Source: Dictyoglomaceae bacterium | GTDB lineage: Bacteria; Dictyoglomota; Dictyoglomia; Dictyoglomales; Dictyoglomaceae | Assembly (NCBI GenBank): GCA_028276205.1 | Contig: JAPYWU010000104.1 | Coordinates: 1-5,384 of the forward strand | Length of the DNA: 5,384 nt | Reading direction: 5' to 3' | Part shown: positions 1 to 5,384 of the stretch, in pieces | Numbering within the stretch: position 1 is the first letter of the stretch | Layout of the letters: every line of letters begins with the position of its first letter | Program-made: the position numbers and the translations under genes | The notes under the pieces: model-generated | Database searches by the model: none | Seen by the model: the letters and a program-made list of their open reading frames with translations, nothing else | What the model was told of the DNA's origin: nothing

Positions 1-401
1 CTACCTCCTTTAGAAGAGCCCTTTTGCTTTTAAACTTAATTGAAAATGAATTAATACTAAAAGAAAAAAGATCTGATCTAAAAAAGATCATTCTTAAAGT
101 AATGAAAGAGAATGACAAATATTGGATTAAGTATTATAAAGAAGAAAATTTAGATATAGATATTTTTTATAGCTTATTAGATAGAATAAGATATTACTGG
201 GAATTTCCTGAAATTAAAAAAGCCCTTCAAACTTTATTAGACAATCTTTCTGAAAATATAGACATGCGATTTATTTATCAATATTTTTATGATGAATATT
301 ACCTAATAAGAGAGGGAGTAATTAAAAATACAGCAATAGATATCATAAAATACGAAATTAAAAAGACCTTAGAGGACTATCACTATGCAATTCACATATA
401 A
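1..401 (+). CDS. GatZ/KbaZ-family protein, C-terminal fragment (tagatose-bisphosphate aldolase accessory subunit / tagatose-6-P 4-epimerase family)
   Basis: This is the last 132 residues of a larger protein. The frame is open to the left edge (first full codon at base 3), so the internal TTG at 24 is not the start; the stop is TAA at 399-401. The fragment matches my recollection of the C-terminal third of the Tagatose_6_P_K / GatZ-KbaZ family in order. First comes a helix of the form T-x-x-R-x-AL...IExEL (bases 3-50). A YW-x-KYY segment follows, then DRIRYYW, a spaced LLxNL, a QY...Y..IR.G segment, and a final helix ending near ..L.DY..A. Family members are about 420 residues, so roughly 300 lie outside. 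Known members either stabilise the class II tagatose-1,6-bisphosphate aldolase GatY/KbaY or, as reported for an Agrobacterium GatZ, epimerise tagatose 6-phosphate to fructose 6-phosphate. Catalytic residues are not visible, so the activity is undecided. It converges on a sugar kinase, overlapping it by 10 bp. The family call comes from motif memory, not a search. Confidence 0.75.
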   Translation, partial: TSFRRALLLLNLIENELILKEKRSDLKKIILKVMKENDKYWIKYYKEENLDIDIFYSLLDRIRYYWEFPEIKKALQTLLDNLSENIDMRFIYQYFYDEYYLIREGVIKNTAIDIIKYEIKKTLEDYHYAIHI

Positions 402-1324
402 GTTTTTAAAACTTCTCTATCTACTACTCCCTCCATAGGTCCCTTCTTTGTTACACTTAAAGCTCCAATAATATTTGCCAACTTTAATGCCATATTAATA
501 TCATAACCTTGCAATATACTTGCTATAAATCCTGCATCAAAACAATCTCCTGCACCTGTAGGATCAACCTCTTCTACTGGATAAGGATCAACCCTATAAT
601 ATTTTCCTTCATAATAAGCTTCTGCTCCCTTTTTACCTTTCTTTATAACAATAATCTTTACTCCAAAATCTCTTAGCCTATTTATAGCATCTTCCATATT
701 TTGAGAATCAGTTATAGTCAAAATTTCCTTCTCTCCTGACATAACTATACTTGTTTTAGAAAGAATATATTGAAGAGTGTTTAAATATTCTGGAGATAAA
801 CCCAATTCAACCCTAATATTAGGATCAAAAGATATGATTTTCCCAAAAGAATAGGCTAAATCAATAGCCTTTATTATAGTATCTTTAACATTTTTGCTTA
901 TTGCCAAAGAACACCCCATAATATGCAGACATTTTATACTTTTTACCAAATCCTCTGTAATATCTTCTGGAAAAATCTGACTTCCTGCTGAATAAGGGAG
1001 ATGAAAAATAAATTTTCTTTCTCCATTTGAAAAATATGTAACAAAGGCAATACCAGTGATATATTCCTTAGTCCTTTTTATTAAACGACCATCTACACCA
1101 TCATTTATCAATCTCCTATAAACCATTTCCCCAAAATCATCTTCACCTATACACCCTATTATTCCTCCCTTAAGGCCTAATCTTACTATCTGATCAATAA
1201 ATATGGCAGGAGCACCACTTGGATAAGGTCCTAAAAACTCACCAGGATGTAAAAAATCCTGATCTATCCTTTTTGCCATCATCTCTACCAGAATCTCACC
1301 TATAGTCAAAACATCAAGTTCCAT
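392..1324 (-). CDS. PfkB/ribokinase-family carbohydrate kinase (tagatose-kinase-like)
   Basis: This is a complete 310-residue cytoplasmic kinase of the usual family length (about 300-330), predicted to phosphorylate a sugar or sugar acid with ATP. The N-terminal strand DVLTIGEILVEM (4-15) is typical. A first-signature region follows at 36-65 (SGAPAIFIDQ to GCIGEDDFG). FDPNIR (166-171) and a KKGKKGA strand-turn (228-234) precede the second PfkB signature DPTGAGDCFDAGF (254-266), where D260 is the expected catalytic base in the anion-hole GAGD. The Asn usual in the first signature (GGxxxN) is Ile here. SGAPAIFIDQ is, as I recall, typical of a subgroup that includes tagatose kinases. The ATG at 1322-1324 is supported by GGGAG (complement of 1334-1338) about 9 nt upstream. 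It is transcribed divergently from hypC and ends inside the 3' end of the convergent GatZ/KbaZ-family gene, which supports a tagatose-type substrate. Family is certain; the substrate is inferred. Confidence 0.93.
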   Translation of the reverse strand: MELDVLTIGEILVEMMAKRIDQDFLHPGEFLGPYPSGAPAIFIDQIVRLGLKGGIIGCIGEDDFGEMVYRRLINDGVDGRLIKRTKEYITGIAFVTYFSNGERKFIFHLPYSAGSQIFPEDITEDLVKSIKCLHIMGCSLAISKNVKDTIIKAIDLAYSFGKIISFDPNIRVELGLSPEYLNTLQYILSKTSIVMSGEKEILTITDSQNMEDAINRLRDFGVKIIVIKKGKKGAEAYYEGKYYRVDPYPVEEVDPTGAGDCFDAGFIASILQGYDINMALKLANIIGALSVTKKGPMEGVVDREVLKTYM

Positions 1325-1358
1325 ATTATCTATCTCCCTAATCTTGATTTTATGTTTA

Positions 1359-1364
1359 ATTATA
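1359..1364 (-). promoter_or_regulatory. Candidate -10 element for the sugar kinase
   Basis: The minus strand reads a perfect TATAAT here, preceded by TTGAGA. It would start transcription near base 1352, giving a leader of about 28 nt that carries the GGGAG ribosome binding site. No good -35 hexamer lies 16-18 nt upstream, and in AT-rich DNA a chance match is quite possible. Confidence 0.4.
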
Positions 1365-1397
1365 TCTCAAATTCCACACAATATATGGTATAAATTA

Positions 1398-1406
1398 TGA
1401 TATAAT
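1398..1406 (+). promoter_or_regulatory. Extended -10 promoter of the hypCDE-DUF362 operon
   Basis: The sequence TGATATAAT is an extended -10 (TGn followed by a perfect TATAAT at 1401-1406), the housekeeping sigma type that can work without a strong -35. None is evident at 16-18 nt spacing. The predicted start near 1412-1414 leaves a leader of about 27 nt before the hypC ATG, containing a strong ribosome binding site. It is the only plausible promoter seen ahead of the four co-directional genes, as later gaps are too small or only hold ribosome binding sites. Confidence 0.6.
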
Positions 1407-1428
1407 CTTAAAATGCAAAGAAATATAT

Positions 1429-1434
1429 AGGAGG
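1429..1434 (+). promoter_or_regulatory. Ribosome binding site of hypC
   Basis: A full-consensus AGGAGG (continuing as AG) sits 5 nt before the ATG at 1440. With the family's invariant Met-Cys start, this fixes the hypC start codon. Confidence 0.85.
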
Positions 1435-1439
1435 AGTAT

Positions 1440-1655
1440 ATGTGTCTTGGAGTGCCATTAAAGGTAGTAGAAATTAGAGAAAATAATACTGCTCTTGTAG
1501 ATATGGGAGGTCCTACTCTTGAGATAAGCACTATCTTTACTCCTGAGGTAAAGGTAGGAGATTATGTTTTAGTACATGCTGGCTTTTCTATTAGTATTCT
1601 AAGCGAAGAAGAGGCCAGCGATATATTCTCTGCCTTAGAAGAGATTGAAAAATAA
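1440..1655 (+). CDS. hypC: NiFe-hydrogenase maturation chaperone HypC
   Basis: This 71-residue protein is of usual HypC/HupF length. It begins MCLGVP, the family signature; Cys2 becomes N-terminal after Met removal and is the residue that binds the Fe(CN)2CO moiety and contacts the hydrogenase large-subunit precursor. The core beta-barrel pattern is visible as DMGG (21-24), VKVGDYVLVHAGFSI (38-52) and an acidic C-terminal helix (55-71), all as in the family. HypC acts in the cytoplasm in complex with HypD, carrying iron during ligand assembly, and is thought to deliver it to the large subunit. It is the first gene of the operon, with a strong ribosome binding site and an extended -10 promoter just upstream. 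Its last codons may overlap hypD by 11 bp. The HybG paralogue is the same family; with hypD and hypE adjacent, HypC is the natural name. Confidence 0.96.
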   Translation: MCLGVPLKVVEIRENNTALVDMGGPTLEISTIFTPEVKVGDYVLVHAGFSISILSEEEASDIFSALEEIEK

Positions 1656-2715
1656 AGTGGATATTAGAGAATTAGTAGAAAGAATAAAAAAGATTTCAAA
1701 AAAAGAGATAAATATAATGGAGTTTTGTGGTACTCATACTCATGAAATCTTTCGTTATGGAATTAGACAACTCTTACCTGAAAATATTCATTTATTATCA
1801 GGACCTGGCTGTCCTGTATGTGTAACTTCAGAAGAAGATATTGATTACATAATAGAACTTGCCCAAAATTATGATTTAAGCATTATAACCTTTGGAGATC
1901 TGGTAAATGTGCCAGGAAATAATGGCAGTTTAAACTACCTAAGAGCCAAAGGTAAAGAGGTAATCGTAGTATATTCTCCTTTAGAATCTATAAATATAGC
2001 TAAACAAAATCCAAATAAAAAATATTTACTTATAGGTATAGGTTTTGAAACTACCGCCCCTAATTTAGCTTTTACTTTAATAAAAGCTAAGGAGGAAAAT
2101 ATCAAAAATCTATATTTTCTCTCATTACATAAACTAACACCTCCTGCCATGAAAGCTATCCTTGATATGGGAGAAATTAAAATTGATGGAATTATTGGTC
2201 CTGGTCATGTATCTACAATAATTGGGAGAAAGGGATGGGAAGGACTATTTAACGAGTATAAGATTCCTTTTGTAATAATGGGGTTTAAACCTGAAGAAAT
2301 ATTATATGGAATATACCACTTAGTTAAAATTATAGAAGAAGAAAAACCAGCTCTTATAAACGCCTATGAGAAAAGTGTAAAAGAGGAGGGAAATAAATCC
2401 GCATTAGAATATATGTATAAAGTATTCAAAAAGGGAAGTGCCAGTTGGAGGGGTTTAGGTATTATAGAAGATAGTGGTCTTATTTTAAATGAAACCTTTG
2501 AAGAATTTGATATACGAAAAATATACCCACAAAAAACCAAAAGTATAAAATTGAAAAATAATTATTGTCGATGTGGAGAAGTGTTAAGAGGAGTAATAAA
2601 ACCTACAGATTGTCCTCTCTTTGGAAAATCCTGTACCCCTGAAAGCCCAAAGGGACCTTGCATGGTATCCTCAGAAGGTACATGTTCAGCCTACTACCTC
2701 TATGGAGGAGAATAG
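1645..2715 (+). CDS. hypD: NiFe-hydrogenase maturation Fe-S protein HypD
   Basis: This is the central scaffold for building the Fe(CN)2CO group; it forms a complex with HypC and receives cyanide from HypE. It has 356 residues from TTG at 1645, near normal length. Hallmarks in order (numbered from the TTG) are EFCGTHTHE (26-34, iron-binding Cys28), GPGCPVCVT (53-61, redox-active Cys56/Cys59), GFETTAPN (133-140), GPGHVS (185-190) and the C-terminal cysteine-rich region. That region has CRCGEVLRG (308-316) plus Cys323, Cys330, Cys339 and Cys347, and includes the [4Fe-4S] ligands. All key residues are present. The start is uncertain: TTG 1645 overlaps hypC by 11 bp, while GTG 1657 (352 residues) lies 1 nt after the hypC stop; neither has a well-spaced ribosome binding site. 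Either implies translation coupled to hypC. The TAG stop directly precedes the hypE ATG. Confidence 0.96.
   Translation: MKNKVDIRELVERIKKISKKEINIMEFCGTHTHEIFRYGIRQLLPENIHLLSGPGCPVCVTSEEDIDYIIELAQNYDLSIITFGDLVNVPGNNGSLNYLRAKGKEVIVVYSPLESINIAKQNPNKKYLLIGIGFETTAPNLAFTLIKAKEENIKNLYFLSLHKLTPPAMKAILDMGEIKIDGIIGPGHVSTIIGRKGWEGLFNEYKIPFVIMGFKPEEILYGIYHLVKIIEEEKPALINAYEKSVKEEGNKSALEYMYKVFKKGSASWRGLGIIEDSGLILNETFEEFDIRKIYPQKTKSIKLKNNYCRCGEVLRGVIKPTDCPLFGKSCTPESPKGPCMVSSEGTCSAYYLYGGE
2704..2708 (+). promoter_or_regulatory. Ribosome binding site of hypE, inside the end of hypD
   Basis: GGAGG (within GGAGGAG, 2704-2710) encodes the last Gly-Gly-Glu of HypD and lies 7 nt before the hypE ATG at 2716. With the hypD stop touching that ATG, this indicates coupled translation of hypD and hypE. 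Confidence 0.8.
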
Positions 2716-3714
2716 ATGGAAGATATTATCCTTCTCTCTCATGGAAATGGTGGAGAAGCAACAAGGAAACTTATTGAAGAAGAGATATTGAAATATCTGG
2801 GAAATGAGATTTTAGAAGAACTCTTAGATTCTGCTCTCATAGATATAAAAGGTAAGATTGCCTTTACTACTGATTCTTTTGTGGTATCACCTATCTTCTT
2901 TAAGGGTGGGGATATTGGAAAACTCTCCATATATGGAACTATAAATGATCTCTCAGTAATGGGAGCAAAACCTCTTTACGTAAGTGTAGGATTTATATTA
3001 GAAGAAGGACTTTCTTTAAAAGAGTTTAGGAAAATATTAGAATCCATGAGATCTGCTGTAGAGGAATGTGGGGTTAAAGTAGTGACTGGTGATACTAAAG
3101 TAGTAGAGAAAGGGAAAGGAGACAAAATTTATATAAACACAACAGGTATAGGAATAATAGAAGATGGGATAAGCTGGCATGGTAGAAGGATAGAAGAAGG
3201 GGATATTATAATTATAAACGGAGAGGTTGGAGAGCATGGATTATCCATAATGTTGGAAAGATTAGGGATAAAAACAGAAGAAATAGAATCAGATCTTGCT
3301 CCACTTCATAATTTGACTCTTCCTCTTTTAAAGATAAGCAATGGAATAAAATTTATGAGGGACCCAACAAGAGGAGGAGTTGCTAGTGTATTGAATGAAA
3401 TTGCTCAAAAATACAATGTAGAAATTGAGATAGATGAGGATAAAATTCCTGTAAAGCCATGGGTTAAAAACGCCAGTGAGATTCTTGGAATTGACCCATT
3501 ATATTCTGCCAACGAAGGAAAAATAGTTATTGTTGCAGATAAAAAGGAAGAGAAAAAAATTATGGAATTTTTAAGAAATCATCCTTTAGGTCAAAAAGCC
3601 CAAATAATAGGAGAAATAAAAGGAAAGGGAAAAAGAGTATACTTAAAAACTAAAATGGGAACAAAAAGAATATTAGATCCTCTAAAAAAAGATCTTTTAC
3701 CAAGAATATGTTAA
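2716..3714 (+). CDS. hypE: Hydrogenase maturation protein HypE (thiocyanate-forming dehydratase)
   Basis: HypE is a cytoplasmic ATPase of the PurM/AIRS fold. After HypF carbamoylates its C-terminal cysteine, it dehydrates the group with ATP to a thiocyanate and passes cyanide to HypCD. The 332-residue length matches the family. Visible motifs are SHGNGG (8-13), TTDSFVVSPIFF (51-62), GGDIGKL (64-70), INDLSVMGAKP (76-86), GDTKVV (125-130), MRDPTRGGVAS (214-224) and NEGKIV (266-271). The protein ends exactly in PRIC, with Cys332 the modified residue, so the C-terminus is intact. The N-terminal AIRS half covers roughly 35-150 and the C-terminal half 160-315. The ATG abuts the hypD stop and has a GGAGG site 7 nt upstream. 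The partner carbamoyltransferase HypF is not in this window. Confidence 0.97.
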   Translation: MEDIILLSHGNGGEATRKLIEEEILKYLGNEILEELLDSALIDIKGKIAFTTDSFVVSPIFFKGGDIGKLSIYGTINDLSVMGAKPLYVSVGFILEEGLSLKEFRKILESMRSAVEECGVKVVTGDTKVVEKGKGDKIYINTTGIGIIEDGISWHGRRIEEGDIIIINGEVGEHGLSIMLERLGIKTEEIESDLAPLHNLTLPLLKISNGIKFMRDPTRGGVASVLNEIAQKYNVEIEIDEDKIPVKPWVKNASEILGIDPLYSANEGKIVIVADKKEEKKIMEFLRNHPLGQKAQIIGEIKGKGKRVYLKTKMGTKRILDPLKKDLLPRIC

Positions 3715-3733
3715 AGATATAAGAAAGGAGAAA

Positions 3734-3738
3734 GGGAG
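3734..3738 (+). promoter_or_regulatory. Ribosome binding site of the DUF362 gene
   Basis: The 31-bp gap after hypE holds two purine-rich tracts. GGGAG lies 7 nt before the ATG at 3746 and is the likely functional site; AGGAG at 3726-3730 is 15 nt away, too far. No promoter or terminator is visible in this gap, so readthrough from hypE is expected. Confidence 0.7.
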
Positions 3739-3745
3739 TAAATTT

Positions 3746-4882
3746 ATGAGTATAAAAGTAGTAGTATATAATGCTGATTATGAGAAGGAATTATTAAAAG
3801 AAAAAATTAAAAAAGCCCTTGATTATTTTAATCTCCCCACTCTTGAAGGGAAAAAGATCCTTATTAAACCTAATCTGCTTATGTCTGCACCTCCCGAAAA
3901 AGCTATTACAACTCACCCAATCTTAATAGAATCTCTGATAGAAGTTCTTAAAGAAAAGGGAGTAAAGGATATATTTATTGGAGATACTCCCGGAAATACA
4001 TCTACCAATATAGATCACCTATATAGAATAACAGGCTTAAAAGAGGTGGCAGAAAGACAAGGAGTAAATCTTATCAACTTATATACCTATGGAGTTATAA
4101 ACATTAAGAGTGATATAGCAGGAGAAATACCAATAACAAAATTCATAAAAGAAGTAGATTACGTAATAAATGTGCCAAAATTAAAAACCCATACCTTTAT
4201 GCTAATGACATGTGCAATAAAAAACACATTTGGACTTGTACCTGGTATGAACAAATCGAGAATGCATGCTATTGCAATAAATCCAGAAAGTTTTGCCCAA
4301 ATTTTGGTAGATATATTTAAAGAGGTAAATCCTTTAATAAATATTGTAGATGGAATTATAGGTATGGAAGGAGAAGGACCATCAGCTGGTAATCCAAGAA
4401 AATTTGGGAAATTAATAATAGGAGATAATGCAGTTGCGGTAGATGTAATATCAAGTATAATCCTTGGATATAGTCCTCAAGAAATATATACCAATTTAGT
4501 AGCTTATAAGAAGGGTCTTGGAGAGATAGATATAGAGAAAATTGAGGTTATCGGTGAAGAAAAAGATAAACTTTATAATCATGATGTGGCAAAGGTTAAA
4601 AATTTCTACTCCCTAACGAAAAATTTACCATCCTTCATGGGTAATATTGCCTCCTTTTTATTTAACAAACTAATAAGACAATATCCTGTAATTGATGAGG
4701 CCAAATGTATAAAATGCAGAATATGCGAGAATGGTTGTCCTAAAAAAGCCATATCTTTAATAAACAATAAAATGGTCATAGATTACAGCAAATGTATATC
4801 TTGTTTTTGTTGTCATGAACTTTGCCCTCAAAAAGCAATTAGACTTGAAAAAAGTTTATTAGCAAAGAATATATTTAGATAA
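3746..4882 (+). CDS. DUF362 protein with C-terminal 2[4Fe-4S] ferredoxin domain
   Basis: This 378-residue protein has two parts. Residues about 35-270 are a DUF362 domain, with the conserved stretches KPNLL (41-45), TTHP (55-58), VPKLKTHTF (143-151), KNTFG (159-163), VDGIIGMEGEGP (201-212) and NAVAVDV (228-234). Residues about 314-368 are a bacterial-type ferredoxin with two CxxCxxCxxxCP motifs: Cys321/324/327/331 and Cys350/353/356/360, expected to bind two [4Fe-4S] clusters. An extra Cys355 gives the second motif a C-x-C-C appearance. No signal peptide or membrane span is evident, so it is probably cytoplasmic. The DUF362 domain has no established reaction that I know of. It lies 31 bp after hypE on the same strand with no intervening promoter or terminator, so it is probably co-transcribed with hypCDE. 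A redox or metallocluster role linked to hydrogenase maturation is inferred from this. The architecture is common in anaerobes, so the link could be coincidental. Confidence 0.92.
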   Translation: MSIKVVVYNADYEKELLKEKIKKALDYFNLPTLEGKKILIKPNLLMSAPPEKAITTHPILIESLIEVLKEKGVKDIFIGDTPGNTSTNIDHLYRITGLKEVAERQGVNLINLYTYGVINIKSDIAGEIPITKFIKEVDYVINVPKLKTHTFMLMTCAIKNTFGLVPGMNKSRMHAIAINPESFAQILVDIFKEVNPLINIVDGIIGMEGEGPSAGNPRKFGKLIIGDNAVAVDVISSIILGYSPQEIYTNLVAYKKGLGEIDIEKIEVIGEEKDKLYNHDVAKVKNFYSLTKNLPSFMGNIASFLFNKLIRQYPVIDEAKCIKCRICENGCPKKAISLINNKMVIDYSKCISCFCCHELCPQKAIRLEKSLLAKNIFR

Positions 4883-4886
4883 TATA

Positions 4887-5384
4887 CTAATCTTCCTCTA
4901 AGGATAGGACCTTTCTTCCAAAAATAGTAATAAGGATAACAAAAGAAGAAATCATTATAGCAGATAAAATATATATGAAGCTTAAATCTCCCTCCTCAAC
5001 TCCTACAGATATTCTTAAAGCTCTTCCCACATAATAAAGAGGTAAAAATCGAGCCAAAATCTTTAGATATTTAGGGAGAAAATCAAGAGGAAAATATACA
5101 CCAGAGAAAAAGAGCATAATATTTACAAGCAAATTACCCACATTACTTGCTGTCTGTGGCTCTTTAAATAAAACAGTAAGGATTATCCCTAATGCCATCA
5201 TACCAAGAATTGATGAGAATAAAGACAATAAAAAGAGACTCCAATTAACTGAAAATTTAAGATTGAAAATAATTTGAGCTACAAAAAGAACAAATATACA
5301 TGATAAAATACTTAAAATAACATTAGCAAAAATCATACCTGATACAAAAGACATAGGACTTATAGGCGTTATAGCAAACCTTTT
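4887..5384 (-). CDS. ABC-2-type transporter permease, C-terminal part (cut by right edge)
   Basis: The visible 165 residues are the C-terminal half of an ABC-2 family membrane subunit, an exporter permease for drugs, polysaccharides or similar cargo. The frame is open through the right edge; ten residues (KRFAITPISP) precede the Met encoded at 5352-5354, and this segment is normal ABC-2 interior sequence, so that Met is not the start. Counting from that Met, four hydrophobic spans are seen at about 5-30, 39-63, 72-93 and 114-136. The typical ABC-2 segment FFSGVYFPLDFLP followed by LPLYYVGRALR lies at 82-104. The protein ends in a short acidic tail (LEED). The N-terminal half and the partner ATPase would lie beyond the window. 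It converges on the DUF362 gene with only 4 bp between stops, so it belongs to a separate unit. Substrate cannot be predicted. Confidence 0.88.
   Translation of the reverse strand, partial: KRFAITPISPMSFVSGMIFANVILSILSCIFVLFVAQIIFNLKFSVNWSLFLLSLFSSILGMMALGIILTVLFKEPQTASNVGNLLVNIMLFFSGVYFPLDFLPKYLKILARFLPLYYVGRALRISVGVEEGDLSFIYILSAIMISSFVILITIFGRKVLSLEED

Noticed and set aside
24..401. A 125-residue stand-alone gene starting at TTG 24
   Set aside because: The frame is open to the left edge, and the eight codons before the TTG continue the GatZ/KbaZ-like helix, so this is the end of a longer gene.
1325..1439. Riboswitch, sigma-54 promoter or small RNA in the divergent intergenic region
   Set aside because: No -24/-12 GG/GC pair is seen, no GC-containing stems of useful length occur, and the leader to either gene is only about 28 nt.
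1935..2150. 71-residue minus-strand reading frame
   Set aside because: It lies wholly inside hypD, opposite strongly conserved motifs, and has no recognisable domain; it is a shadow of hypD.
2739..2930. 63-residue minus-strand reading frame
   Set aside because: Wholly antisense to the conserved N-terminal part of hypE, with low-complexity Ser/Pro/Phe composition.
3037..3237. 66-residue minus-strand reading frame rich in Tyr, Phe and Ser
   Set aside because: Antisense to hypE; the composition reflects the complement of Glu/Lys/Gly codons, and there is no supporting ribosome binding site or domain.
3674..3700. AGATC...GATCT inverted repeat near the end of hypE
   Set aside because: Only 5 bp stems within conserved coding sequence just before the PRIC terminus; best explained by codon content.
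4890..4930. Short hairpin candidates (TCCT/AGGA and AAGG/CCTT) after the DUF362 stop as a terminator
   Set aside because: Stems are only 4 bp, lie inside the permease coding region and are not followed by a proper T-run.

Overview
The window is AT-rich, with heavy use of AGA arginine and ATA isoleucine codons, Lys/Glu/Ile-rich proteins, strong AGGAGG-type ribosome binding sites and tightly packed genes. These traits, plus genes for anaerobic NiFe-hydrogenase maturation, suggest a thermophilic, fermentative anaerobic bacterium. Dictyoglomus, or a Thermotogae or thermophilic Firmicutes relative, would fit. This placement is inferred from general character; no rRNA or other phylogenetic marker is present.

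Layout, left to right. (1) Bases 1-401 (+) hold the C-terminal end of a GatZ/KbaZ-family protein (tagatose-bisphosphate aldolase accessory subunit / tagatose-6-phosphate 4-epimerase family), cut by the left edge. (2) Bases 392-1324 (-) hold a complete PfkB-family sugar kinase that converges on it and overlaps it by 10 bp. The two probably act on the same ketohexose, with tagatose the best guess. (3) Bases 1325-1439 are the only real intergenic stretch (115 bp), with outward-facing -10 elements for the kinase and for the hyp operon. (4) Bases 1440-4882 (+) form one compact transcription unit: hypC, hypD, hypE, then a DUF362 protein with a C-terminal 2[4Fe-4S] ferredoxin domain. hypC/hypD overlap or are 1 nt apart depending on the hypD start, the hypD stop abuts the hypE ATG, and DUF362 follows after 31 bp. 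(5) Bases 4887-5384 (-) hold the C-terminal part of an ABC-2-type transporter permease, cut by the right edge and converging on DUF362 with a 4-nt gap.

How the genes work together. HypE makes a cyanide group on its C-terminal cysteine (after carbamoylation by HypF, not in this window). The HypC-HypD complex carries the Fe atom on which the CN and CO ligands are assembled for transfer to the hydrogenase large subunit. hypA, hypB, hypF and hydrogenase structural genes are not in the window. The DUF362-ferredoxin protein has no established function. Its place in the hyp operon is the most interesting feature here, and suggests a redox or assembly role linked to hydrogenase maturation.

I found no RNA genes, CRISPR arrays, insertion sequences, long repeats or convincing intrinsic terminators. 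Apart from the DUF362 link and the sugar-module inference, this is an ordinary chromosomal region.
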